Part shown: positions 53,113 to 61,712 of the stretch, in pieces
How positions within the stretch are numbered: the first letter of the stretch is position 1
Layout of the letters: every line of letters begins with the position of its first letter
Assembly: GCF_019504385.1 (NCBI RefSeq)
Contig: NZ_CP080590.1
Location: 3,587,501 to 3,651,500, forward strand
Direction of reading: 5' to 3'
Source: Devosia salina
GTDB lineage: Bacteria > Pseudomonadota > Alphaproteobacteria > Rhizobiales > Devosiaceae
DNA length: 64,000 nt
The notes under the pieces: generated by a model
The model's input: the letters and a program-made list of their open reading frames with translations, nothing else
Database searches by the model: none
What the model was told of the DNA's origin: nothing
Translations under genes and position numbers: made by a program

Positions 53113-53151
53113 GCCTCCCTATATGGCTCAAAATAATCGCCGCGAAAAGAC

Positions 53152-53195
53152 TTGAACGAAACGGCTCGTTTCGATATATAACGGAACGTGCCGTT
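53152..53195 (+). promoter_or_regulatory. Promoter with two overlapping operator palindromes
   Basis: TTGAAC (53152-53157) and TATATA (53175-53180) are spaced by 17 bases. A perfect 7-3-7 palindrome, CGAAACG-GCT-CGTTTCG (53157-53173), fills the spacer, and a second, AACGG-N6-CCGTT (53180-53195), starts at the -10 box. Both contain the half-site (A)ACGG/CCGTT. The layout is a textbook repressor-controlled promoter for the gene at 53212, with the TetR gene divergent. Confidence 0.75.
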
Positions 53196-53211
53196 TCGAT
53201 TGGAGTTACCC

Positions 53212-53442
53212 ATGCCGCTCTCCGCCCGCCTTCGCCTCACCCTGCTGATGACCCTGGCCGTCTATCCGGTGGTGACGCTCTATCTCTACGTGCTGATGCC
53301 ACTGACCCAGGGCTGGGACATCTGGCAGCGCAGCGTCATCCTGGTTCCCATGATGTCGGCGACCATTGTCCTGGTGGTCGTACCCTTCATCAACAAGCGC
53401 TTCGGCGCCTTCATCGCCGGCCGCAAGACGGCCACCGCCTGA
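53212..53442 (+). CDS. Small two-helix membrane protein under TetR control
   Basis: The 76-residue protein has two hydrophobic helices (LTLLMTLAVYPVVTLYLYVLM and SVILVPMMSATIVLVVVPFI) and ends FGAFIAGRKTATA. It resembles small uncharacterised proteins of the DUF2798 type, which often sit beside TetR regulators; I consider that assignment tentative. GGAG seven bases upstream fixes the ATG at 53212. The promoter is described at 53152-53195. Confidence 0.75.
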   Translation: MPLSARLRLTLLMTLAVYPVVTLYLYVLMPLTQGWDIWQRSVILVPMMSATIVLVVVPFINKRFGAFIAGRKTATA

Positions 53443-53559
53443 TCTGACGGCCAGAAAGGGGCGGCGGCGGCGAACGTTCCGCCGCCCCTGGCGCCCCTGT
53501 CTGGAACCCTGCCGCTCCCCGTGCTTTACTTCATGAGTGCATGGGAAGCGGAGGGAGCG

Positions 53560-55551
53560 ATGTTCAGGAGCTTCGTGATCAATCCGCCGGTCTTTTTTGG
53601 CTCGGTGATCATCATTGGCATCTTCCTTGCCATCGGTATCCTCGTTCCCAGTGGCGCCGGCGTCTTCTTCAGCACCCTCCAGGCCGGCATCCTCACCAGC
53701 TTCGGCTGGCTCTATCTGCTGGCAGTGGGCATCTTTCTCATAGCCGTGCTGCTGCTGTGCCTGGGCCGCTATGGGCGGCTCAAGCTGGGCCCGGACGACT
53801 CCACCCCCGATTTCCGCTTCCCCTCCTGGATCGCCATGCTCTTTGCCGCCGGCATGGGCATCGGCCTGATGTTCTACGCGGTGGGCGAACCCATGACCCA
53901 CTTCATGGCTCCACCCACGGCCGAGCCGCGCACCGTGGAAGCCATGCGCGAGGCCATGAGCGTCACCTTCTTCCACTGGGGCATCCATGCCTGGGCCATC
54001 TATGCGGTCGTTGGCCTGTCGCTGGCCTATTTCGGCTATCGCTACAATCTGCCGCTCACCATTCGCTCGGGGCTCTACCCCTTGCTCAAGGAGCGGATCA
54101 ACGGCCCCATCGGCCATGCCGTGGACATCTTCGCCATTGTCGGCACCATGTTCGGCATCGCTACCTCGCTGGGCCTGGGCGTCAGCCAGATCAATGCCGG
54201 CCTCAACTATCTGCTCGGCATGCCGGTGGGGCCCATCGTGCAATTGCCGCTGATCGCGGTCATCACCACCCTGGCCACCATTTCGGTGGTCACCGGCCTC
54301 GACAAGGGCGTCCGCATCCTCTCCGAGACCAATCTGGTGGTCGCCATCCTCCTGATGGTCTTCGTGCTCATCGTCGGCCCAACGGCGGACCTCTTCCGCG
54401 ATTTCGTGCAGAATCTGGGGCTCTATCTCGATACGCTCGTGCTGCGCACCTTCAACATCTATGCCTATGAACCCACGCCCTGGATCGATGCCTGGACCCT
54501 GTTCTACTGGGCCTGGTGGATCTCCTGGTCACCTTTCGTGGGCATGTTCATTGCCCGCATCTCCCGCGGCCGCACCGTGCGCGAATTCGTGACCGCCGTG
54601 CTCTTCATCCCGGCCGGCTTCACCTTCTTCTGGATGACCGTCTTCGGCAATACCGCCATCTTCGTCGATACCGGCATTGCCGCAGGCGAACTGGGCCAGG
54701 CCATTGCCAGCGATGTCTCTGTGGGCCTGTTCCACTTCTTCCAGTTCCTGCCCTTCCCGGCCATCACCTCCACCCTGGCCATCCTGCTGGTGGCGATCTT
54801 CTTCATCACCTCCTCGGATTCCGGTTCGCTGGTCGTCGATTCCATCGCCGCCGGCGGGGAGACCGCCACCACAACCGGCCAGCGCGTCTTCTGGTGCGTC
54901 ATGGAAGGCGTGGTGGCCGCCGGCCTGCTGCTCGCCGGTGGCCTGGGCGCCCTGCAATCGGCCACCATTGCCAGTGCCCTGCCGTTCAGCTTCGTCATGC
55001 TGGCGCTGGTCTGGTCGCTCTTTGTGGGCATGCGGGCCGATCTGGCGCAGCAGGCCGCCCGCCCGGCGCCAGCCTTCGCCCCGGCCCAACCGGCCGCGGG
55101 CATAACCTGGCAGCGCCGCCTGGGCCTGATGCTGCGCGCGCCCAGCCAGCGCGATGTCGAGCAGTTCCTGGTCAAGGATGCACGCCCCGCGCTCGAACAG
55201 GTTGCCGGCGAACTCGCCAGCCGCGGGCGGGCCGCCGAGGTGGTCGAAGAGGATGGCGGCGCCATCGCCCTGCGCGCCCCGGCCGAGGGGGTCCGCGATT
55301 TCGTCTATGGCGTCAGCGTCGCCACCACGCCCCTTGCCAGCATCGCCCCGCTCGGCACGGGCACCGCCGACCGGCGCTACGAGGCGCGCACCTATTTTTC
55401 CAGCGGCGGCCGCGGCTATGACATCATGGGCATGCATCGCGACCAGATCATTGCCGACATCCTGGTGCAGTTCGAGCGCTACCTGCACCTGACCCATTCC
55501 CCGGAATCGCAGATCCTGCACGCCGCGCCGGAGCATTCAGGAGGCGGTTGA
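53560..55551 (+). CDS. BCCT-family betaine/choline/carnitine transporter
   Basis: The 663-residue protein has twelve helices and the family signature DAWTLFYWAWWISWSPFVGMF. The glycine-rich AAGMGIGLMFYAVGEP stretch in the first repeat matches the BetP/BetT sodium/substrate region. The C-terminal 150 residues are soluble, as in BetT-type choline transporters. It is therefore likely to import an osmoprotectant or choline. GGAGGG is close before the ATG at 53560; an ATG nine codons upstream is an alternative. The betaine-synthesis genes are not in the window. It sits between the TetR/small-protein pair and argJ. Confidence 0.93.
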   Translation: MFRSFVINPPVFFGSVIIIGIFLAIGILVPSGAGVFFSTLQAGILTSFGWLYLLAVGIFLIAVLLLCLGRYGRLKLGPDDSTPDFRFPSWIAMLFAAGMGIGLMFYAVGEPMTHFMAPPTAEPRTVEAMREAMSVTFFHWGIHAWAIYAVVGLSLAYFGYRYNLPLTIRSGLYPLLKERINGPIGHAVDIFAIVGTMFGIATSLGLGVSQINAGLNYLLGMPVGPIVQLPLIAVITTLATISVVTGLDKGVRILSETNLVVAILLMVFVLIVGPTADLFRDFVQNLGLYLDTLVLRTFNIYAYEPTPWIDAWTLFYWAWWISWSPFVGMFIARISRGRTVREFVTAVLFIPAGFTFFWMTVFGNTAIFVDTGIAAGELGQAIASDVSVGLFHFFQFLPFPAITSTLAILLVAIFFITSSDSGSLVVDSIAAGGETATTTGQRVFWCVMEGVVAAGLLLAGGLGALQSATIASALPFSFVMLALVWSLFVGMRADLAQQAARPAPAFAPAQPAAGITWQRRLGLMLRAPSQRDVEQFLVKDARPALEQVAGELASRGRAAEVVEEDGGAIALRAPAEGVRDFVYGVSVATTPLASIAPLGTGTADRRYEARTYFSSGGRGYDIMGMHRDQIIADILVQFERYLHLTHSPESQILHAAPEHSGGG

Positions 55552-55628
55552 ACGGTTGTACATTGCACCCGCGCCAGCTTTGGGGCACACCCGTTTCAAC
55601 ATCGATTTGCCCGTTCAAGGTTCCGCTC

Positions 55629-56864
55629 ATGGCTGCCCATCCGGTCTCTCCCCTCGCTCCCAAGTCCTATCCGGAGCTGCCCGCCATCGAAGGCGTGCGC
55701 TTTGCCACGGCCGAAGCCGGCATCAAGTACAAGAACCGTACCGACGTGCTGCTGATGGCCTTCGATGAGGGCACGGTCGCTGCCGGCGTGCTGACCCGCT
55801 CGAAATGCTCCTCGGCCGCCGTCGACTGGTGCCGCGCCAACCTGCCCGGCGGCAAGGCGCGGGGCCTTGTGGTCAATTCGGGCAATGCCAATGCCTTTAC
55901 CGGGGTCAAGGGCAAGGACAGCGTGCAGCAGACCGCCGAAATCGCGGCCAAGGCCCTCGGCTGTTCAACCGACGAGATCTTTCTCGCCTCCACCGGCGTC
56001 ATCGGCGAGCCGCTCGATGCGTCCAAATTTGCCGGCGTGCTCGACGAGACCGCGACGCGCCTGGGCAGTACGCCCTGGATCGAGCCGGCCAAGGCCATCA
56101 TGACCACCGACACCTATCCCAAGCTCTCGGGCGCCGTGCTGGAGATCGACGGGGTCGAGGTCAGGATCAACGGCATTGCCAAGGGCTCGGGCATGATCGC
56201 GCCCGACATGGCCACCATGCTCAGCTTTGTCGTCACCGACATGCCGATCGCCGCCGATGTGCTGCAGGCCCTGCTGGCCAGGCACAGCCAGACCAGCTTC
56301 AATTCCATCACCGTGGACAGCGACACCTCGACCTCCGACACGCTGCTGGCTTTTGCCACCGGCAAGGCGGCGGTCGAGCCGATCCTGAGCCTCGAAGACC
56401 CCCGCGCAGAAATCTTCGGGGAAGCTCTCTGCGACGTCCTGTTCGAACTGGCCATCCATGTGGTGCGCGATGGCGAAGGCGCCACCAAGCAGGTCTCCAT
56501 CCATGTCGAGGGCGCTGTTTCGGATGACAGCGCCTTCCGCATCGCCAAGGCCATTGCCGATAGCCCCTTGGTCAAGACCGCCATTGCCGGCGAGGACGCC
56601 AATTGGGGCCGCGTAGTCATGGCCGTGGGCAAGGCCGGCGAGTCGGCCGACCGCGACCGGCTGGCCATCCGCTTCGGTGACCTGCTGGTCGCCAAGGATG
56701 GCGAACGCGCCGCCGGCTACGACGAAAAGGCCACCAGCGCCTATATGAAGGGCGAGGAGCTGGAACTGACCGTCAGCCTCGGCCTCGGCGACGGCAAGGC
56801 CACGGTCTATACCTGCGACCTCACCCATGGCTACATCACCATCAATGGCGACTATCGGAGCTGA
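55629..56864 (+). CDS. argJ: Bifunctional ornithine acetyltransferase/N-acetylglutamate synthase ArgJ
   Basis: ArgJ transfers the acetyl group from N-acetylornithine to glutamate in the cyclic arginine pathway. The 411-residue precursor self-cleaves at KGSGMIAPDMATMLSF, between Ala and Thr, to give alpha and beta chains; the motif is intact. The TTDTYPK and NSITVDSDTSTSD segments are also conserved. Whether it is mono- or bifunctional cannot be told from sequence. The ATG at 55629 gives MAAHPVSPLAPK. The next gene starts two bases after its stop. Confidence 0.96.
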   Translation: MAAHPVSPLAPKSYPELPAIEGVRFATAEAGIKYKNRTDVLLMAFDEGTVAAGVLTRSKCSSAAVDWCRANLPGGKARGLVVNSGNANAFTGVKGKDSVQQTAEIAAKALGCSTDEIFLASTGVIGEPLDASKFAGVLDETATRLGSTPWIEPAKAIMTTDTYPKLSGAVLEIDGVEVRINGIAKGSGMIAPDMATMLSFVVTDMPIAADVLQALLARHSQTSFNSITVDSDTSTSDTLLAFATGKAAVEPILSLEDPRAEIFGEALCDVLFELAIHVVRDGEGATKQVSIHVEGAVSDDSAFRIAKAIADSPLVKTAIAGEDANWGRVVMAVGKAGESADRDRLAIRFGDLLVAKDGERAAGYDEKATSAYMKGEELELTVSLGLGDGKATVYTCDLTHGYITINGDYRS

Positions 56865-56865
56865 C

Positions 56866-57615
56866 ATGGCGCTGCCCACGGTCGAAGCTTTCGAACGGGC
56901 AGGCCTCGAGGCCTGGCCGGGTATCATTGTCAAATGGGATGGCAACTGGGTGCGCCGCGCCGCCGGCGGCTACACCAAGCGCGCCAATTCCGCTCAATGC
57001 TTTGACCCCAATGACGACGCCGATGTCGACCTGCGGATCATCAGTGCCAGTTCCTGGCTGATCGTCAACGGCGCCAAGCCGGTGTTTCGCATCACCCCGC
57101 TATCGGCGCCCGCGCTCAACGAGGCCCTCGATCGTGCCGGTTGGGTCGAGATCGACGCCTCCCATCTCTACGCCATGCCGCTCGGCGTTCACGAACCCGA
57201 CGCAGAGGGCAGGACGCTGCCCCTCGACGATCCGGAGTTCCTAACGGCCCAGCAGAAGCTGCAGGGGCATGACGACGCCATGATGGGCCGCATGCGCGCC
57301 TTGCTTGCGGTCATGGCGGTACCCGCCTGCGGCATCGTCGTCCGTCGTAACGGCGAGGCGGTCGCCTCCGGCCTCATGGCCATTTCCAATGGCATCGTCA
57401 TCACCGGCAATGTCATCACCGACCCGACCCGGCGGCGGCAGGGCTTGGGCGCGGCGATGATGCGCACCGGGCTCGCCTGGGCCCGCGACAAGGGCGCCGC
57501 CATTGCCGCGCTCAATGTCCAGGCCGACAATGAAGCGGGCAAGGCGCTCTACCAGTCTCTGGGCTTTGCCCATCAGTACGACTACGCCTATCGCATTCCC
57601 GGAGCGCCCGATTGA
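56866..57615 (+). CDS. GNAT-family N-acetyltransferase
   Basis: The 249-residue protein has a C-terminal GNAT domain: NVITDPTRRRQGLGAAMMRTGLAWA contains the acetyl-CoA loop (R/Q-x-x-G-x-A type), and LNVQADNEAGKALYQSLGFAHQYDYAYRI is the last conserved helix and strand. The N-terminal half has WDGNWVRRAAGGYTKRANSAQ, typical of a subgroup found next to argJ and mutT. The substrate is unknown. The ATG at 56866 has CGGAG upstream. Its stop overlaps the mutT start (TTGA). Confidence 0.9.
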   Translation: MALPTVEAFERAGLEAWPGIIVKWDGNWVRRAAGGYTKRANSAQCFDPNDDADVDLRIISASSWLIVNGAKPVFRITPLSAPALNEALDRAGWVEIDASHLYAMPLGVHEPDAEGRTLPLDDPEFLTAQQKLQGHDDAMMGRMRALLAVMAVPACGIVVRRNGEAVASGLMAISNGIVITGNVITDPTRRRQGLGAAMMRTGLAWARDKGAAIAALNVQADNEAGKALYQSLGFAHQYDYAYRIPGAPD

Positions 57616-58019
57616 CCGCAAAACCAATCCTGCTCGTTGTTGCCTGCGCCCTTGTCGACGCCGACCGGCGCGTCCTCATCGCCCAGCGCCCGGAAGGTAA
57701 GTCCATGGCGGGCCTCTGGGAATTCCCGGGCGGCAAAGTAGAGCATGGGGAAACACCCGAGGCCGCGCTGATCCGCGAGCTCGATGAGGAGCTGGGCATC
57801 GAGACCCGCGAGGCCTGCCTTGCGCCGCTCTCTTTTGCCAGCCACGCTTACGAAAGCATTCACCTGTTGATGCCACTCTATGTGTGCCGGAAATGGCAGG
57901 GCACGCCGGTCTCGCGCGAGCATACTGCCCTCAAATGGGTCCGTCCGCAGGCGCTGCGCGACTATCCCATGCCCCCGGCGGATGAACCGCTGATCGCGGC
58001 CCTTTGCGATCTGCTGTGA
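57612..58019 (+). CDS. mutT: MutT-family nucleoside triphosphate pyrophosphohydrolase (TTG start)
   Basis: The 135-residue Nudix hydrolase has the full box GGKVEHGETPEAALIRELDEELGI, matching GX5EX7REUXEEXGU. The start TAKPILLVVACALVDADRRVLIAQRP and the FPGG segment fit MutT, which removes 8-oxo-dGTP from the nucleotide pool. The TTG at 57612 overlaps the acetyltransferase stop by four bases; no ATG is near. It is the third gene of the argJ-GNAT-mutT run. Confidence 0.93.
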   Translation: MTAKPILLVVACALVDADRRVLIAQRPEGKSMAGLWEFPGGKVEHGETPEAALIRELDEELGIETREACLAPLSFASHAYESIHLLMPLYVCRKWQGTPVSREHTALKWVRPQALRDYPMPPADEPLIAALCDLL

Positions 58020-58063
58020 CGTGTTTGGTGACGGCCGGATGGCCTTGGATGCACGGAGCGACC

Positions 58064-58261
58064 ATGCTGAGGCAGATTGTGAGGCGCTTTGCCGCCGATG
58101 AAAGCGGTGCCACTGCCATCGAATATGCCTTGCTCGGCACGCTCATCGCCGTAGCCCTGGTCGCCAGCTTCACCCTCGTGGGTGACGGCGTTGCCAACAT
58201 GTTTGGCTCGGGCTCGACCGGTGCCGTCGGCGCCATCGACAATTCGGTCGATCGGCTCTAA
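58064..58261 (+). CDS. Flp-family type IVb pilin, isolated copy
   Basis: The 65-residue prepilin has a short basic leader, the processing site region DESGATAIEYALLGTLIAVALV (Gly-Ala...Glu+5, Tyr) and a hydrophobic helix, as in Flp/PilA of Tad pili. A GGAG precedes the ATG at 58064. No tad or cpa genes are in the window, so the export machinery must be elsewhere. It is followed by a dispersed intergenic repeat. Confidence 0.93.
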   Translation: MLRQIVRRFAADESGATAIEYALLGTLIAVALVASFTLVGDGVANMFGSGSTGAVGAIDNSVDRL

Positions 58262-58372
58262 AGCAATTCCCGTTCTGAATAGACTCAGAACGGGAGCTCT
58301 ATCTCTTTGTTTTGTCACGCTTTCGAACCATAAAAAGTGGTGTCCACTTTTGCTGAAAGCGCTCTAGCCGCC
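58262..58372. repeat. Rhizobiales-type dispersed intergenic repeat (RIME-like)
   Basis: A 10-bp perfect hairpin (CCCGTTCTGA / TCAGAACGGG) is followed by CTCTATCTCTTTGTTTTGTC, then an A/G-rich arm and AAAGCGCTCTAG. The CTCTATCTCTTTGTTTTGTC core is a sequence I know as widely scattered between genes in Rhizobiales. It may also serve as terminator for the Flp pilin gene. Confidence 0.7.
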
Positions 58373-58377
58373 TTGCC

Positions 58378-59856
58378 TCAGGGCCGGGCCACGACCTTGT
58401 AGCGCTCCCCGGCGACCACCGGGTCACCCGGATAGAGATCGTTCAGGATATAGAACAAGTCACGCGCACCTGAAATATTGGCCATCTGCTGGGCCAGCCG
58501 GTCCGCCGTGTCGCCCGGGCGTGCCGTGACGAGGCGAATGGAAAGCTGGCGGATCTGGCTCAGATCGCTGGCATTGGTGCGCCGGAAGCTCTCGATGGTG
58601 GCCTCGGCCCCCTGCCGGAAGCGCGGGCTGTCGCTCTTGGCGGCAAAGATGAAGCGATAGACATCGCCATCAAGCCGGATCACCGCGACGCGGAAGAACC
58701 ACTGGTCGGTCTGGGCCAGGCCCGAGGCCATGTCGAGGCCGTTAAAGCTCTGCGCGGTCACCGTGTCGGCCTTGAGCCCGGCGATCCAGCCCGATTTGAG
58801 GTAGTCGGTCAGCGACATGTTGGGCTGGACCTGCGCACTGTCGAAGCGCACGGCCTCCCCATCTCCGGCCACGCCCACCACCGCGCTCTGCGAGGTCTGC
58901 AGCGTATAGCCCTGCGGCACGGTGAAGGTGAACTTGTTGGCCGGGTGGATGAAGCGCTGGCCCACGATCGAACCCTGCGCCGGGCTGTCCCCGAAGCTGA
59001 GGCCCGAAATGGCTGCGAGATAGGCATCCCGGTCCGTCTCGCCGATTTCGGTCGATCCGAACATGCCGCGCGCCGTGCTCAGCGCCGTCTCGATGCGTGC
59101 CGGTGTCGAGGGGTGCGAGGACAGGAAACCGTCATTGCCGCTGCTGGCGCCCGCCGAAAACGCGGCGAAGCGGCTCATCACCCCCAGGAAACGGGCCGCT
59201 GCCTGCGGATCATAGCCCGCCTTGCCGGCGAACTTGATGCCTTCCTTGTCGGCCTCGAGCTCCTGGTTCTGGCTGAACGCGGCCAATTGCTCGCGCGTGC
59301 GGTTGGCGGTGGCGTCGCTCGAGGTGTCGCCGCCGAAAATGCCGGTAATGACCCGATCCACGATTTGCGTCTGCCGCGTGCGATCGGTCCGCGCCCGCGC
59401 ATGGCGCAGGGTGACATGGGCGATTTCGTGGGCCAGCACGGCTGCCAGCTCGCTGGTGTCGGAGGCCAGGGCCAGGATGCCCCGCGTGACATAGATATAG
59501 CCCCCGGGCAGCGCGAAGGCGTTGACTTCGGACGTATCGAGAATGGTCACCTGGAACTTGGCATTGGGCTGGTTTGCCGCGGCCAGGAGGCGTCCGACGA
59601 TACGGGCCACCATGATTTCGGCCTGCCGGTCCTCATAGACGCCGCCATAGGCCGCAATGATGCGCGGATGCTCGCGCAGGCCCAGCACCGCATCGTCCGG
59701 GTCCGTGCCCTCGGGCACGACCGCCGGGGCGGGATTGTCGCCCGTGCGCGCAACATTGATGCTGGAACCCATCAACGAGGTGCAGGCTGACAGCGCCAGC
59801 AGGCTGACGGCCAGGACCCCGATCCGCAATACGCTTTTGCCCAATTGCGCGGTCAT
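58378..59856 (-). CDS. M48-family metalloprotease lipoprotein with C-terminal LysM-like region
   Basis: The 492-residue protein has an N-terminal lipobox (LALSAC, Cys25), the zinc motif HEIAH at 143-147 and the third ligand in NQELEADKEGIKFAG. This is the BepA/YfgC-like branch of M48 proteases, which check outer-membrane protein assembly in the periplasm. The last 60 residues (RLVTARPGDTADRLAQQM...YKVVARP) look like a LysM or similar peptidoglycan-binding module. The ATG at 59856 overlaps the stop of the thermonuclease gene upstream. Confidence 0.92.
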   Translation of the reverse strand: MTAQLGKSVLRIGVLAVSLLALSACTSLMGSSINVARTGDNPAPAVVPEGTDPDDAVLGLREHPRIIAAYGGVYEDRQAEIMVARIVGRLLAAANQPNAKFQVTILDTSEVNAFALPGGYIYVTRGILALASDTSELAAVLAHEIAHVTLRHARARTDRTRQTQIVDRVITGIFGGDTSSDATANRTREQLAAFSQNQELEADKEGIKFAGKAGYDPQAAARFLGVMSRFAAFSAGASSGNDGFLSSHPSTPARIETALSTARGMFGSTEIGETDRDAYLAAISGLSFGDSPAQGSIVGQRFIHPANKFTFTVPQGYTLQTSQSAVVGVAGDGEAVRFDSAQVQPNMSLTDYLKSGWIAGLKADTVTAQSFNGLDMASGLAQTDQWFFRVAVIRLDGDVYRFIFAAKSDSPRFRQGAEATIESFRRTNASDLSQIRQLSIRLVTARPGDTADRLAQQMANISGARDLFYILNDLYPGDPVVAGERYKVVARP

Positions 59857-60698
59857 TGCCTCGCCAGAACCTCGATCTGCTCGGGATGGGTGACCTCGAT
59901 GCGCGGACCATCCCGGTCGTCCACCCATCCGCGCACGCGAACCAGCGCGCCGTCCAGCGTCAGCGGATCAAGCCCGTCCTGGCTGAAGAGCCTCAGCGCC
60001 GGGGCTTCGATCACCACGGTGAAGTCTTCCTTCCAGAACCGGCCGAAATTGAGATAGATCCGCGAGCCGCTTCGGTCAGCCAGCAGCACCCGGCCTTCGA
60101 CCAGCTCGTAATTCCCCGCCCGCTCCAGCAATTGGGAGGGACGATCCGCCGCACGCACGCTGTAATAGGGATCGGCCCAGATTCCAAGCCGCTCCACGCG
60201 TGCCTGGGCTTCGCCCGCGAAGAGTTGATCAAGGCATTGCCGGTTATCCGGAAACGAGTAGACCCGCGCCAGCCCCTGCTGGACCATATGGAGCTGGGCC
60301 CAGACGGGGGCGCCTTCGCCGTCCTCGACAAACAGATGAGCCAGGGCGCGATCATAGCGGTCGATCTCTTCGCCGCCGTAACCCAGACTGACCTGCTTGT
60401 TGAGCGCCAGCCTTTCCAGCTCGGCCTTGGCTTCGGATGCCAGCGGCCAGGCCGCAAACCCGTCTCGCCCCAGCGGCAGTTTTGGCGCCTGGGTGCCGAT
60501 CATGCGCACGACCTGCCCCGAATCAAGCACCACCGTATCCCCGTCGGTAACCTGCGTGACCAGCCCGCCCCGGACCATGCGCAGCCCCTCGCAGGCCAGC
60601 GCAGAGGCCGGTTCCAGGCCCACCAGGATGGCGGCGGTCACAGAAGCGATGGTGGTACGGCGCAAGCGGCGGGCCCTTCGAAACGTCGCGTTCACCAT
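59853..60698 (-). CDS. Exported thermonuclease-family (SNase-like) protein
   Basis: The 281-residue protein has an N-terminal signal-like helix (ASVTAAILVGLEPASALA) and a staphylococcal-nuclease domain (about 45-190): VTQVTDGDTVVLDSGQVVRMIGTQAP, then a segment EEIDRYDRALAHLFV with the catalytic Arg/Asp region and ARVYSFPDN. The usual Arg-Leu-x-Gly-Ile-D/E-A-P motif reads RMIGTQAP, so one acidic metal ligand is replaced by Gln; activity is uncertain. About 80 further residues form an OB-like C-terminal region. It overlaps the M48 gene. Confidence 0.85.
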   Translation of the reverse strand: MVNATFRRARRLRRTTIASVTAAILVGLEPASALACEGLRMVRGGLVTQVTDGDTVVLDSGQVVRMIGTQAPKLPLGRDGFAAWPLASEAKAELERLALNKQVSLGYGGEEIDRYDRALAHLFVEDGEGAPVWAQLHMVQQGLARVYSFPDNRQCLDQLFAGEAQARVERLGIWADPYYSVRAADRPSQLLERAGNYELVEGRVLLADRSGSRIYLNFGRFWKEDFTVVIEAPALRLFSQDGLDPLTLDGALVRVRGWVDDRDGPRIEVTHPEQIEVLARQ

Positions 60699-60798
60699 GC
60701 ACCCAAATGCGGCAAAAAAAGATTACCGCCCTGATGCGGGCCCGCGCCATTGCCAAGTCCGGCCCGCCCGGCCAAGCTGGCCAACTTGGGAGGATGGC

Positions 60799-61629
60799 AT
60801 GAGCACCATTGGAACGGTCAGGACCGGCACCGCCGGCTGGGTTTTCGAACCCTGGCGCGGCACCTTCTTTCCGCAAGGCCTCGTGCAGAAAAAGGAGCTG
60901 GCCTACGCCGCCAGCCGCCTGACCAGTATCGAAATCAACGCCACCTTCAGGGCCAACCAGAAACCGGCGAGCTTCGCCCGCTGGGCCGGTGAGACGCCCG
61001 ATGGCTTCCAGTTCTCGGTCAAGGGCCCGCAATTGGTGACCCATATCAAGCGGCTCAAGAATTGCGCCGAGCCATTGGCCAATTTTTTCGCTTCCGGCCC
61101 CCTCGCCCTGGGTAGCAGGCTCGGCCCCTTCGTCTGGCAATTGCCGCCCAACCTGGCATTCGACCCGGAAAGCTTTCCGGCCTTTCTCGACCTCCTGCCC
61201 ACGGATGTGGAGAGCTACCTTACTCTGGCCGGTCGGGCCGATGCGGCCAGGCAGGAGCCGTTTCTGGACGCCAGTGGCGTCTCCCGCATCCGCCATGCCA
61301 TAGAGCCGCGGCACAAGAGCTTCGACACGCCCGAGGTCAACGCCCTGCTCAAGCAGCACAATATCGCCCGGGTCATTGCCGACACTGCCGAGCATCCGGC
61401 GCGCGACCTGACTGCCGACTTCGCCTATTGCCGCCTGCAGGGCCCGGCCCGTCCCGATGCCGATGGCTATGCCGAGGCCGACATCAAGGATTGGGCCGAA
61501 ACCATTAATGGCTGGCGCAGTGCCTGTCGCGACGTCTTCGCCTATTTCGTCCACGAGGACAAATTACACGCTCCCGCCAATGCCATTGCCCTGCGGCAGG
61601 CCCTCGGCCTCACGCTGCCGGACGATTGA
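60799..61629 (+). CDS. DUF72 (YecE-like) protein
   Basis: The 276-residue TIM-barrel-like protein of the YecE/DUF72 family has TGTAGWVFEPWRGTFFPQGL, SIEINATFRANQKPASFARWAGETPDGFQFSVKGP and the C-terminal CRDVFAYFVHEDKLHAPANA. The family is widespread and its function unknown. A strong GGGAGG before the ATG at 60799 sets the start. The dsbB gene follows 83 bases later. Confidence 0.93.
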   Translation: MSTIGTVRTGTAGWVFEPWRGTFFPQGLVQKKELAYAASRLTSIEINATFRANQKPASFARWAGETPDGFQFSVKGPQLVTHIKRLKNCAEPLANFFASGPLALGSRLGPFVWQLPPNLAFDPESFPAFLDLLPTDVESYLTLAGRADAARQEPFLDASGVSRIRHAIEPRHKSFDTPEVNALLKQHNIARVIADTAEHPARDLTADFAYCRLQGPARPDADGYAEADIKDWAETINGWRSACRDVFAYFVHEDKLHAPANAIALRQALGLTLPDD

Positions 61630-61712
61630 TCACAGACACGTTTGCTGCTGGATTTTGCCCGATCCTGCCCCTATTGGCCTTGCCCATCACAGCGTCACAT
61701 CGAGTTCCCGCC

